This document shows, in pieces, positions 25,740 to 34,569 of a DNA stretch of 64,000 bases (positions are counted from its first letter, which is position 1; each line of letters begins with the position of its first letter). Both the position numbers and the translations under genes were made by a program. Below the pieces are notes generated by a model that was not told where the DNA came from, ran no database searches, and saw nothing but the letters and a program-made list of their open reading frames with translations. Source of the stretch: Azorhizobium oxalatiphilum (GTDB taxonomy: Bacteria > Pseudomonadota > Alphaproteobacteria > Rhizobiales > Xanthobacteraceae); NCBI RefSeq assembly GCF_014635325.1, contig NZ_BMCT01000005.1, positions 1 to 64,000 on the forward strand, in the 5' to 3' direction.

Positions 25740-27035
25740 TCAATTGAACACTTGATTGGGTAGCCAGAGGGCGATGCCGGGAAATTCGATCAGCAGGGCG
25801 ACGAAGATCAGCATGGCGACCACGAACGGCAGCACGCCGATGAAGACGTCGTTGATGCTGCCCTTGATGGGGCGCAGGTTCTGCACCACGTAGAGATTGA
25901 GGCCGACCGGCGGGCTGATGATCGCCAGCTCCATCATCACCGTGATGAAGATGCCGAACCACACCGGATCGAAGCCGAGGCTGACCACCAGCGGCGTGAC
26001 GATGCCCACCGTCGTCACCATCATCGCCATGGCCTCGATGAAGATGCCGAGCAGCAGATAGAACAGCACCAGGACCCAGATGGTGGTGGTCGCCGACCAG
26101 TTCAGATCGCGGATATATTCCGAGAGCTGCTGCGGCAGGCCGGTGAGGCTGAGCGAGAAATTCAGGACGAAGGCGGTGGTGAGCACGAGCATCACCATGG
26201 CCGTGGTGCGCACCGAGGACAGGAACGCCTCATGCAGCATGGCCACCGTGAGGGTGCGGTTGGACGCGGCGATCATCAGCGCGCCGACGATGCCCACGGC
26301 GGCCGCCTCGGTGGGCGTGGCGAGGCCCGCATAGATGCTGCCCATGACCATCGCGAACACGAACAGCACAGGCAGCAGGCCCACCAGCATACGCAGGCGC
26401 AGCACCAGACTGGGCAGCGGACCGTCCTCGCGGTGGTTGTCGCCCCAGATCAGCGACACCACGACGATGATCGCGGACATGGTGATGGCCAGCGCCAGGC
26501 CCGGAATGATGCCGGCGATGAACAGCCTGCCCACCGAGACGTCGGTGAGCGCGCCGTAGACGATCATGTTGATGCTGGGCGGAATGAGGATGCCCAGCGT
26601 GCCGCCGGCGGCGATGGAGCCGAGCACCATGCGCTCGTTGTAGCCGAGCTTCGCCATGGTGGGCTGGGCCACCGTGCCGATGGTGGCGGCGGTGGCCACC
26701 GTCGAGCCGGAGGTGGCGGCGAACAAAGCCGAGGCGACGATATTGGTGTGCAGCAGGCCGCCGGGCAGCCAGCGCAGCCAGACCGACAGGCCCTTGTACA
26801 TCAGCTCCGCCACGCCGCTGCGGCTGAGCAACTCGCCCAGCAGGATAAACAGCGGGATGGCCACCAGAAGGAACTCATTCATGGTGTTCCAGGTGAGGTT
26901 GCCGACCATCGACGGCAGCACCCCCATATCCAGCCAATCGGCGAGATAGGCCGTGAAGAAAATGGCTGTGGCCACATGCAGGCCGGCCATCAGGAAGACC
27001 ATGATGGCGCCAGTGAAGAGAAGGCCCATAGCCAT
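25740..27035 (-). CDS. dctM: TRAP transporter large permease
   Basis: This 431-residue integral membrane protein is the DctM-type component of a sodium-coupled TRAP transporter. It has about 12 membrane helices, with typical segments such as LLVAIPLFILLGELLSRSGV, GTLGILIPPSINMIVYGALT and AIISPPVGLNLYVVQ. It overlaps the small permease by one base and precedes the AllA-like gene by 8 bases. It would import an organic anion, captured by the binding protein encoded at 27755-28804. Confidence 0.95.
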   Translation of the reverse strand: MAMGLLFTGAIMVFLMAGLHVATAIFFTAYLADWLDMGVLPSMVGNLTWNTMNEFLLVAIPLFILLGELLSRSGVAELMYKGLSVWLRWLPGGLLHTNIVASALFAATSGSTVATAATIGTVAQPTMAKLGYNERMVLGSIAAGGTLGILIPPSINMIVYGALTDVSVGRLFIAGIIPGLALAITMSAIIVVVSLIWGDNHREDGPLPSLVLRLRMLVGLLPVLFVFAMVMGSIYAGLATPTEAAAVGIVGALMIAASNRTLTVAMLHEAFLSSVRTTAMVMLVLTTAFVLNFSLSLTGLPQQLSEYIRDLNWSATTTIWVLVLFYLLLGIFIEAMAMMVTTVGIVTPLVVSLGFDPVWFGIFITVMMELAIISPPVGLNLYVVQNLRPIKGSINDVFIGVLPFVVAMLIFVALLIEFPGIALWLPNQVFN

Positions 27036-27643
27036 CAGACGGTTTCCTTGGGGCTGGTTGCCAGACGGGCGCGCGCATCGGCGATCTCGGCGGCGACCTC
27101 GGTTTCGATGTCGTCCTGCCCGAGCTTGTCCTCGATGCCTGCGAAGTCGGCCCTGAGCAGTCGGCCGAACGCCCAGACCAGCAGGAAGGCAAGGACGAAG
27201 GTGAACCAGACCAGGGCCAGCGCCCAGATCGACTGGGGAATCCAGAGCGGTGTGCGCAGCACGCTCGGGGTCAGCGCCCCCATGCTCCAGGATTCATAGG
27301 TGAGCAGCACGGCCTTGGAGGCGATGATCCACATCATCGCGAACAGCAGGCCAAGGGCGACCACGTCGAAGATGGCGCGTCCGGCCAGCGGAAACAGGCG
27401 CGTCACCACATCGATGCGCACATGGGCCTTGTCGAGCGCCGCCTTGGCAAAGCCGGCGGCGGAGACGATGGCCAGGAAGTAGCCGCCGTATTCATCGACG
27501 CCCTGGAACGAGAAGCTGGCGAACTTGCGCAGCAGGACATTGACCACGATCCAGATAGACAGCCCCACGAGGCCCCAGCCGCCGGCGATACAGAGCCAGT
27601 CGCTTATGGTGCGGATGCGCGCTTCGGTGTTTTGAAAAGACAT
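27035..27643 (-). CDS. dctQ: TRAP transporter small permease
   Basis: This 202-residue protein is the DctQ-type component with four membrane helices (for example GGWGLVGLSIWIVVNVLLRK and IFDVVALGLLFAMMWIIASK). The tail of about 40 residues is charged and acidic. It is separated from the binding-protein gene by a strong hairpin and overlaps the large permease by one base, so the two membrane subunits are translationally coupled. Confidence 0.92.
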   Translation of the reverse strand: MSFQNTEARIRTISDWLCIAGGWGLVGLSIWIVVNVLLRKFASFSFQGVDEYGGYFLAIVSAAGFAKAALDKAHVRIDVVTRLFPLAGRAIFDVVALGLLFAMMWIIASKAVLLTYESWSMGALTPSVLRTPLWIPQSIWALALVWFTFVLAFLLVWAFGRLLRADFAGIEDKLGQDDIETEVAAEIADARARLATSPKETV

Positions 27644-27705
27644 GGGTCCGCCTTGCCCGCTCGCGCGCGGCTTGTTTCCCTGAAATGCGGAAACGCTCTG
27701 GGGGA

Positions 27706-27730
27706 GGCCGGCCCCGCAGCGGGGCCGGCC
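27706..27730 (-). terminator. intercistronic hairpin between dctP and dctQ
   Basis: Perfect 12-base GC arms GGCCGGCCCCGC (27706-27717) and GCGGGGCCGGCC (27719-27730) lie 25 bases past the binding-protein stop. In transporter operons such hairpins protect or partly terminate the message, so that binding protein is made in excess over membrane subunits. Confidence 0.6.
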
Positions 27731-27754
27731 GGAATCATACGCGGAGACCGGCGA

Positions 27755-28804
27755 TCAGAACTTGATGCCGACAGCGGCGCCCACGGTCTTCGCCCAGTCC
27801 GCCTTGCAGGTCGGGCTGGCCGCCTCGCAGTCCTTCAGCCAGATCGGGATCACATTGTCCTTGAGGATGGTCTGGATCCGGGTTTTGTCGGCGTCGGTGA
27901 GCTTGACCAGGGACATCTTGCCGACCTTGCCGTCGCAGGGCTTTTCGCCGGTGTTGCAGCGGATGCCATCCTCATGGCCGTCGACCGCCATGGCCCACAG
28001 CTTGGTCTCAAGCTCCTTCATCTGGGCGGTCAGCGTTGCCTGCTGGGCCGGCGTCAGCTTCTCCCAGAAGCCCTTGCGCGCCACATGCAGCACCACGCCA
28101 GCGCCGCCGATGGGAGCGGTGTCGAGCGACTTGGTGACTTCGTACCAGCCGTTGCTGTTGCCGTACTGGCTGCCGGTGACGCCGCAATCCACCACGCCCT
28201 GCATCAGTGCCTGATAGACTTCCGGGCCCGCCAGTGTCACCGCCGCGCCGCCCAGCTGCTTCACGAGTTCCGAGGAGAGATTGCCGGCGACCCGGACCTT
28301 CTGACCCTTCAGGTCGTCGAGGCTGGTCATGGCGTTCTTGCAGAAGAGTATCTGGAACGGGAAGGGCCACACCGCCAGCAGCTTGCCGCCGAACTTCTCG
28401 CTGAGGTTGGCTTCCATCACCGGGCGATAGGCGTCCACCACCTTGCGCTGCTCATCGAAGTCGAAGGCGACACCGGGAATGTCCACGCCCATCAGCACCG
28501 GCGCTTCACCGCCGACGAAGCTGATCTGGAACGACACCACGTCAAACGCACCGCTCTGGAGGGTGCGCAGGGACTCGAAGCCCTTGAGGCCAATCTCGTC
28601 CACGGTGCGGAAGTTGGCGGAGAACTGGCCCTTGGTTGTCGCGTCGAGATTTTTCCAGAACGGGCGTTCCACGTCGGTGGACTGCTTCTGATTTCCGTAC
28701 CAGCCGAGAACACGCATGTTCACTTCGGCGGCAGGTGCCGTCACCACAGCGGCGGTCAGCATGAGCGAGGCGGCAAGAGCCGTGGAGACAAGCCTTTTCA
28801 GCAC
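27755..28804 (-). CDS. dctP: TRAP transporter solute-binding protein
   Basis: This 349-residue periplasmic protein has a signal peptide (VLKRLVSTALAASLMLTAAV, cleavage near APAA) and the DctP fold. The key region LDDLKGQKVRVAGNLSSELV contains the conserved Arg that binds substrate carboxylates, followed by PEVYQALMQGVVDCGVTG. The GTG start at 28804 is supported by AGGGGAA about 5 bases upstream; the longer frame to 28888 has no signal. Extra Cys pairs near the C-terminus (CNTGEKPC and CEAASPTC) suggest disulfides. It is the first gene of the operon and divergent from a LysR gene. Confidence 0.92.
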   Translation of the reverse strand: MLKRLVSTALAASLMLTAAVVTAPAAEVNMRVLGWYGNQKQSTDVERPFWKNLDATTKGQFSANFRTVDEIGLKGFESLRTLQSGAFDVVSFQISFVGGEAPVLMGVDIPGVAFDFDEQRKVVDAYRPVMEANLSEKFGGKLLAVWPFPFQILFCKNAMTSLDDLKGQKVRVAGNLSSELVKQLGGAAVTLAGPEVYQALMQGVVDCGVTGSQYGNSNGWYEVTKSLDTAPIGGAGVVLHVARKGFWEKLTPAQQATLTAQMKELETKLWAMAVDGHEDGIRCNTGEKPCDGKVGKMSLVKLTDADKTRIQTILKDNVIPIWLKDCEAASPTCKADWAKTVGAAVGIKF

Positions 28805-28889
28805 ATCGGTTCCCCTGTGTTTATTTTTTATGCAAGTGAATTGTCTGCGATGAAAATGAGCATAGACAGAGGTTCGGATCGCTAGCAAG

Positions 28890-28935
28890 ATAACCGACTA
28901 TAAAGTTTGACCCCCTCCCTATAATGACCGGTTAT
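28890..28935. promoter_or_regulatory. inverted LysR-type sites in divergent promoter
   Basis: ATAACCG (28890-28896) is an exact inverse of CGGTTAT (28929-28935). The right site reads ATAA-N7-TTAT (28921-28935), a T-N11-A LysR box that includes the first base pair of the LysR start codon. The pair lies between the TRAP operon and the divergent LysR gene. Confidence 0.5.
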
Positions 28936-29833
28936 GCTGAGCGCCCGCCAGATAGAGATTTTTCGTGCCGTCATGCGCCACCAGACCACGGTGGGGGCGG
29001 CGCGCGATCTGCACGTGTCCCAGCCGGCCGTGAGCAACGCCATAAGGCATCTGGAGGATCAGCTGGGTTTTCCGCTGTTCGATCGCACCGGCAACCGGCT
29101 GGTGGCGCGCGAGGAGGCCAAGCTGCTCTATCGCGAATCCGAGGGCATCTTCCTGTTGTCGCGGGCGCTGAACCAGACGGTGGAAGACCTGAAGGCGGAC
29201 CGCCGCGGCCACGTGCGTGTGGTGGCCACCCCTCAGCTCGGACACACCGTCCTGCCGGCGGCCCTGCAAGACTTCCTGAAGGATCGGCCGAAGGTGAAGG
29301 CCTATATGGACATTAATCAGTCCTTCAACGTGCTGGAAAGCGTTGAGACGGCGGCCTGCGATTTCGGCCTCGCCATCGGGCTGGAAGAGGAACTGACCCA
29401 CACGTTCGAGATGATCCCTCTTGGTGGGGCGGAGATGGTGTGTCTTTTGCCGGTGGGACACCCTCTGGCGAACCTCGCCCGCATCGGTCCACGGGATATG
29501 GTCGGTCATACGCTCATCGGGCTGGATATCCGCAGTCGTCTGGGGCCGCTCGTCCGCGCTGCATTCCGCCAGGAGGCCGTGCCATATGCGACCGATATTG
29601 AAGTGCGCTTCTCGGAGACCGCGTGCCGTTTCGTGGAGGCCGGCGTCGGCCTGACCGTGGTGGACAGCCTGACTGCGCGAGGCATGGCCGGGGGAGGCAG
29701 CAAGAGCCTTATCCGCCCTTTTGATCCCCCGACCAAGATTTCAGCCTCTGCCGTTCATCTGCGCTCGCGCCCGCTCTCGCGCGTAGCGTCCCGCCTGATC
29801 GACTGCATTCGCAACCAGATGGCGGACGGCTGA
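28934..29833 (+). CDS. LysR-family regulator of the TRAP/ureide operon
   Basis: This 299-residue LysR regulator begins with the typical MLSARQIEIFRAVMRHQTT and a helix-turn-helix (TVGAARDLHVSQPAVSNAIR), followed by a substrate-binding domain from about residue 90. It is divergent from dctP, 129 bases away, and inverted sites lie between them. It is therefore the likely local regulator. The start has no Shine-Dalgarno sequence: a TATAAT at 28920-28925 lies only 8 bases before the ATG, compatible with a leaderless transcript. Confidence 0.92.
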   Translation: MLSARQIEIFRAVMRHQTTVGAARDLHVSQPAVSNAIRHLEDQLGFPLFDRTGNRLVAREEAKLLYRESEGIFLLSRALNQTVEDLKADRRGHVRVVATPQLGHTVLPAALQDFLKDRPKVKAYMDINQSFNVLESVETAACDFGLAIGLEEELTHTFEMIPLGGAEMVCLLPVGHPLANLARIGPRDMVGHTLIGLDIRSRLGPLVRAAFRQEAVPYATDIEVRFSETACRFVEAGVGLTVVDSLTARGMAGGGSKSLIRPFDPPTKISASAVHLRSRPLSRVASRLIDCIRNQMADG

Positions 29834-30281
29834 AGCCATCAATGCATGCTTTCCTCGCATGCGGGTGGCGCGGATCGGCGACCGCATGCGGCCCCTCAGG
29901 ACTCATGGGTCTGCCTTTTTCAGGACACTCCATGACAGCGAAGATAAGGCCATATCCCCTTTATTGGGCATTGCCATTTGGCTGAGAGCATACGTCTGCG
30001 CCCTGAAGCCAAAGCAAGGACAACGACAAATCGGGCAAATGCCAGCAGCGAAAGCGCGGAAGAGGGAGATCATCATTAGATGTATTCCAATTCATAGCGC
30101 TTGTGTGCCAATTGGCATCTGCTACTTGACGCGGGCACGCGCTCGCTTGGTTCCCTGTTCCATTCGGGACGTGCGGCGACCTTGAGACTCGACAAGAGCA
30201 AGATGCTCGCGATCCGGAGGATGGCCCGCTCTTTCCGTAGCTGGCTGACCGCCGCGCGGCGCGCGTAGGAGGGATAGCGAG
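29834..30281. other. intergenic region upstream of fecI-like gene
   Basis: No gene is supported in these 448 bases. The stretch contains the perfect 12-base palindrome TGCCAATTGGCA at 30106-30117 and is less GC-rich than its surroundings. It probably holds the promoter of the iron-signalling operon. I could not assign a Fur, Irr or RirA site with confidence. Confidence 0.4.
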
Positions 30282-30797
30282 GTGCAAGCGAGCCTTGCAG
30301 ACATCTTCCTGAGCAACCGCAAATCCCTCATCTGGAGCGTGATGCGGATCGTGCGCGACGCGCAGATCGCCGAAGACCTCGCTCAGGAAACCTACATCCG
30401 GGCGCGAAAGGCGATCGAGAACGGGCCGATCGAGCATGTGGAGGCCTTCCTCCACCAGACCGCGCGAAACCTCGCCCTGAACCACAAGCGCCGCGATACC
30501 ATGCGCGGCCGGATCGAGCGCGAGGACCTCTCCGAGGATCAGGTCGCGAACATCGCCTCGGCTTCGCCCTCGCAGGAGAGCCAGCTCATTCATCGCGAGC
30601 GGCTGAACGCCGTCCATGCCGCGATTGCGAAGCTCCCGCAGAGAGCCCAGACGGTCTGGCTGCTGAGCCGGATCGAGAAATGGCCCTATCCGAGGATCGC
30701 CGAGCATCTCGGGGTTTCCCCGAATACGGTGTTCAACGACCTCAAGCTGGCGCACGCTTGCTGTGTCGAGGCCCTCGCGCGGATCGATCGCGGCTGA
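30282..30797 (+). CDS. fecI: FecI-like ECF sigma factor
   Basis: This 171-residue sigma factor directs RNA polymerase to iron-uptake genes when released by its FecR partner. Region 2 is visible as VMRIVRDAQIAEDLAQETYI and region 4 as LPQRAQTVWLLSRIEKWPYP followed by HLGVSPNTVFNDLKLAHACC. The GTG start at 30282 has AGGAGGG upstream. It is followed by fecR and a siderophore receptor with a signalling domain, the classical cell-surface signalling order. Its main target is probably the receptor gene at 32063. Confidence 0.92.
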   Translation: MQASLADIFLSNRKSLIWSVMRIVRDAQIAEDLAQETYIRARKAIENGPIEHVEAFLHQTARNLALNHKRRDTMRGRIEREDLSEDQVANIASASPSQESQLIHRERLNAVHAAIAKLPQRAQTVWLLSRIEKWPYPRIAEHLGVSPNTVFNDLKLAHACCVEALARIDRG

Positions 30798-30917
30798 AGG
30801 CGCGGACGCGGGCCTGCCCCCCGGGTGGGCATTTTAATTGTGGGATTCGAGCTTGTCTGGTGTCTCACGTATAAGGCCCCCGATCCTTCCGTGGCCTGCC
30901 GAACCGGATAGAGCTGA

Positions 30918-31955
30918 GTGACGCCCGACACACCAGACCGTAGCGAGACAGAAGACGGCTTCGTGCATCCGGACCCGGTCATGGATGCCGCGCTGGACTT
31001 CCTGTTCATGCTGCAGGCCGCTCCGGACGATGCCGGCTTGAGGGCCCGGTTCGAGACTTGGCGCGCCGCCGATCCCCGGCACGCCGAAATGTTTGATGCG
31101 GTGTCGGGCGCATGGGACCTGCCGGAGCTGGATCAGGTGGCGCGTGAGCGCGCGGCGGATGTCGTGCGCGGGCCAAACCCGCAGGCGGGGGGCTCCCCGG
31201 CAGCCCTCGGACCCCGGAGCCGCCGACCGAAGCACAGCCGCTGGACCCGCGTTGTCCTGGCTGCTGCCGCAGTGGTGCTGCTCGCGCTGGGCCTCCAGCA
31301 CTATCCGGCCCTCATGCTGCACTGGCGCGCCGACCACATGACGGCGGCTGGCGTGCGCGATGAGATCAGACTGCCCGACGGCTCGCGCATGGTCCTGAAT
31401 ACGGCTTCGGCGGTTGCACTGGATTTCCGGAACGGGCGGCGCTCCGTGACCCTGCTCGAGGGCGAAGCCTATTTCGACGTGGTTCATGATGCCGCGCATC
31501 CCTTCACGGTCGCCGCGAACTTCTCCGAGGTCGAGGTGAAGGGCACGGCCTTTTCCGTCCGCACCGACAGCGCGGAGGACACCGTTGCGTTGGAGCACGG
31601 GCATGTGGACGTCGCGCTGCTGCCCGGCGGCCGCGAGGTGGCGGAGCTGGCGCCCGGCGAGAGCATAACGGCGTCCGCCGCGAAGCTGTCGGCGGTGCGG
31701 CCGGCCGACCTGTCCACGTCCCTCGCCTGGCTGCAGGGCCGGCTGGTGTTCGCCGACCAGCCCCTCGGCCAGGTGCTCTCGGAGCTGGGCCGATACTATG
31801 GGCATGCGATCATCGTGGCCGACAGCGGCCTCAACGGCGTGAAGGTCAACGGCAGCTATCGGCTGGATGATCCCGAGCGCGTCATCCGCTCGCTGGCGGC
31901 GGCCTCCGGTGCCTCGGTCACGCGGATTCCAGGCGGCATCCTGATCCTAAGATAG
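30918..31955 (+). CDS. fecR: FecR-like anti-sigma/sigma regulator
   Basis: This 345-residue inner-membrane protein has an N-terminal cytoplasmic domain (DFLFMLQAAPDDAGLRARFE, with the conserved Trp residues in ETWRAADPRHAEMFDAVSGAW), a membrane helix near residues 112-131 (VVLAAAAVVLLALGL) and a periplasmic FecR domain (MVLNTASAVALDFRNGRRSV, LLEGEAYFDV), plus a C-terminal STN-like segment. It would pass a signal from the receptor to the FecI sigma factor. The GTG start follows GGATAGAG, a moderate ribosome binding site. It lies 120 bases after fecI. Confidence 0.92.
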   Translation: MTPDTPDRSETEDGFVHPDPVMDAALDFLFMLQAAPDDAGLRARFETWRAADPRHAEMFDAVSGAWDLPELDQVARERAADVVRGPNPQAGGSPAALGPRSRRPKHSRWTRVVLAAAAVVLLALGLQHYPALMLHWRADHMTAAGVRDEIRLPDGSRMVLNTASAVALDFRNGRRSVTLLEGEAYFDVVHDAAHPFTVAANFSEVEVKGTAFSVRTDSAEDTVALEHGHVDVALLPGGREVAELAPGESITASAAKLSAVRPADLSTSLAWLQGRLVFADQPLGQVLSELGRYYGHAIIVADSGLNGVKVNGSYRLDDPERVIRSLAAASGASVTRIPGGILILR

Positions 31956-32062
31956 CGAGCAAACTTTTTTTGTGAGATTGGGCGCGCCCGATTGTCAGGT
32001 CTGTATGGGGCGAGGGCAGGGGACTGCTCTTCCCCTCGGAACCAGGGCAAGAGGGACAGCCG

Positions 32063-34567
32063 ATGACGCGCACTGCATGCGCAGGAGCATGGGACGAAAC
32101 CAGCCGTAAGGGCGCGCGCCACGTCAGGCGGCATCTTGCGTCTCTCCTGGTCTCATCGACCATCCTCGGTGGCGCCGGCCTGTTATCGCCCACGATCGCG
32201 ACTGCGCAGCAGCAGTCCACTGAGGCGGTGATCACTTTCGACATTCCGGCCCAGCCGCTGTCGTCCGCGGTCAACGCCTTCATTCGCACCACAGGGTGGG
32301 AAGTGGGCTTCACCTCGCAGGCAGTGGCCGGCAAGCGGTCCGCCCCCGTCCGTGGCGCGATGACGGCGGCGCAGGCGCTGCACACCCTCCTCGCCGGCAC
32401 GGGTGTCAGCGCCCAGATTTCCGGCCGCTCGACGGCGGCCCTGGTGGCGCCCGTCACCGCCAACGGCCTGGCCGGCGTCGACGGCGCCCTTGCGCTGGAC
32501 ACGATCAACGTGGAGGGGGCGGCCATCAACAATTGGGATGCGCCGCCCAGCTATGCGGGCGGCCAGGTAGCCACGGGCGCCAAGCTCGGCATGCTCGGCA
32601 ACATCAGCATCATGGACGCCCCCTTCAACGTCACCAGCTACACCTCGCAATTGATGCGGGACCAGCAGGCGGTGACTGTTGCGGACGTGGTGGCCAATGA
32701 CCCCTCGGTCCGGGTGTACACCAACGGCCTGGGCTCGTCGGCGGGCGTGGGGGATTCCTTCAACATCCGCGGCTTCTCCGTGGGCAATTACAGCGTCCTG
32801 CTGGATGGATACGGCGGCATCGCGCCGGACCGGGTCATTCCCGTGGAGACCATGGAGAGCGTGGAGATCCTGAAGGGGCCGAACGCGCTGCTGAACGGCT
32901 ACACCCAGTACGGTTCCCTCGGCGGCGCCATCAACGTGGTTCCCAAGCGGGCCACGGATGCTCCCATCACACGCCTGACCACCAGCTACATCTCCGACGG
33001 CCAGTTCGGCACGCAGATCGACTATGGCCGGCGGTTCGGCGCGCAGAAGGAATGGGGCGTGCGCGTCAACGGCGTCTTCCGCGACGGAGACACCGCGATC
33101 GACGGACAATCCGCCAAGCTCGGCGTCGGCACGCTCGCGCTCGACTATCGCGGGCAGGATCTGCGGGCGAGCCTCGATGTGGGCTATATCGACCAGAAGA
33201 CCTATGTTCCCACGGGCTCCGCCGGCTTCGGCTTCGCGTCCGACATCGCCATTCCCAAGGCCCCCGATCTCAGCAAGCAGATCTACCAGAACTGGGAATA
33301 TGCCGGGACCAAGAGCGCTTATACGCTCGCGAAGTTCGAATACGATCTGAGCCCGGCCTGGACCGTCTATGGTGGCGCTGGCTATCGCTACTCCGACCAG
33401 AAAATCCTTTCGACGGACATTTACGTCACCGACACCGCGGGCAATGCGACCGCCACCGCATATTACAGCCCCATCCAGGGGCAGTCTGCTTCTGCTCAAA
33501 CCGGAATCCGCGGAGAATTCGAGACCGGCACCGTCGGACACAAGGTCAATCTGAACGCATCGTACCTGTTTCAAACTCTGAATCAGGAAAGCAACTATTA
33601 CGGCTTCACCTCGTTCGACACCAACATCTACAACGCGCCGACGGTTGCTGCCCCCTCTCTCGCCGGGTTCAGCAACAGCCCGCCCAGATATTGGGACATC
33701 AATGCGCCGGCGCTCACTTTGGCCGACACGATGTCCTTCCTCGATGGTCGGATCCTGTTCACCGCCGGCGTGCGCTATCAGCGCATCAAGGTCGATGTCT
33801 TCAATCCCGACGGCAGCATTTCGCAGGCCTATGACAAGGAAGCCGTGACGCCGGCCTTCGGCATCGTGGTGAAGCCCATCGAGCGGATGTCGATCTACGC
33901 CAATTATATCGAGGGCCTGCAGCAGGGGCCGGTGGCCTGGGCCGGCACCGCCAATGCGGGCGAGGTGTTCCCGCCGATCATGACCGAGCAGGTGGAAGCC
34001 GGCATCAAGTATGATTTCGGCGCCTTCACCGCCACCGCCAGCATCTTCCAGATCACCAAGCCGAGCAGCATCATCACCACCGATGCCTCGGGCGCGTCCA
34101 TCTTCAGCGTCAATGGCGAGCAGCGCAATCGCGGCCTTGAGCTGAACCTGTTCGGCGAGGTGACGACGGGCCTTCGCCTGCTGGGCGGCGTGGCCTATAC
34201 CGAGGGCACGCTCACCCAGACGAACGACGGCCTCTATGACGGCAACACGGCCGTTGGTGTGCCGCGCTGGCAGGCCAATATCGGGATTGAATGGGATCCG
34301 AAGTTCGTGGAGGGGCTCACGCTCTCCGGCCGGATGATCTCGACCAGTTCTCAATATGTGGATCAGGCCAACACCCAGCAGATCCCCTCATGGCTGCGGT
34401 TCGACCTGGGCACCCAGTACAAGACCGTCGCCTTCGGTAATCCTCTGGTCCTGCGGGCCGCTGTTGAGAACGTGCTCGATACCAACTACTGGTCCGCCGT
34501 CAGCGACGGCTGGGTCACAATGGGCACGCCGCGCACCTTCAAGCTGTCGGCCACCATGGACTTCTGA
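32063..34567 (+). CDS. TonB-dependent siderophore receptor with signalling domain
   Basis: This 834-residue outer-membrane receptor starts with a signal region (LASLLVSSTILGGAGL, cleavage near ATAQ), then an N-terminal STN signalling domain (about residues 50-130: VITFDIPAQPLSSAVNAFIR), a TonB-box region (DTINVEG), a plug (QQAVTVADVVANDPSVRVYT, FNIRGFSV, VEILKGPNALLNG) and a 22-strand barrel ending in Phe (TFKLSATMDF). It resembles FhuE/FoxA-type ferric hydroxamate receptors. GAGGGA precedes the start. It is the transducer for the FecI/FecR pair upstream. The uptake genes downstream are deleted, so import across the inner membrane must rely on another system. Confidence 0.93.
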   Translation: MTRTACAGAWDETSRKGARHVRRHLASLLVSSTILGGAGLLSPTIATAQQQSTEAVITFDIPAQPLSSAVNAFIRTTGWEVGFTSQAVAGKRSAPVRGAMTAAQALHTLLAGTGVSAQISGRSTAALVAPVTANGLAGVDGALALDTINVEGAAINNWDAPPSYAGGQVATGAKLGMLGNISIMDAPFNVTSYTSQLMRDQQAVTVADVVANDPSVRVYTNGLGSSAGVGDSFNIRGFSVGNYSVLLDGYGGIAPDRVIPVETMESVEILKGPNALLNGYTQYGSLGGAINVVPKRATDAPITRLTTSYISDGQFGTQIDYGRRFGAQKEWGVRVNGVFRDGDTAIDGQSAKLGVGTLALDYRGQDLRASLDVGYIDQKTYVPTGSAGFGFASDIAIPKAPDLSKQIYQNWEYAGTKSAYTLAKFEYDLSPAWTVYGGAGYRYSDQKILSTDIYVTDTAGNATATAYYSPIQGQSASAQTGIRGEFETGTVGHKVNLNASYLFQTLNQESNYYGFTSFDTNIYNAPTVAAPSLAGFSNSPPRYWDINAPALTLADTMSFLDGRILFTAGVRYQRIKVDVFNPDGSISQAYDKEAVTPAFGIVVKPIERMSIYANYIEGLQQGPVAWAGTANAGEVFPPIMTEQVEAGIKYDFGAFTATASIFQITKPSSIITTDASGASIFSVNGEQRNRGLELNLFGEVTTGLRLLGGVAYTEGTLTQTNDGLYDGNTAVGVPRWQANIGIEWDPKFVEGLTLSGRMISTSSQYVDQANTQQIPSWLRFDLGTQYKTVAFGNPLVLRAAVENVLDTNYWSAVSDGWVTMGTPRTFKLSATMDF

Positions 34568-34569
34568 GC

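Noticed and set aside
28907-28925. TTGACC plus TATAAT as a sigma-70 promoter for the LysR gene
   Set aside because: The gap between the two boxes is only 7 bases, so TTGACC cannot be the matching -35 element.
32183-34354. Long minus-strand open frame antisense to the siderophore receptor
   Set aside because: The plus strand encodes a complete receptor with clear domains. The antisense frame is low-complexity Arg/Gly/His sequence, the usual mirror of GC-rich coding DNA.
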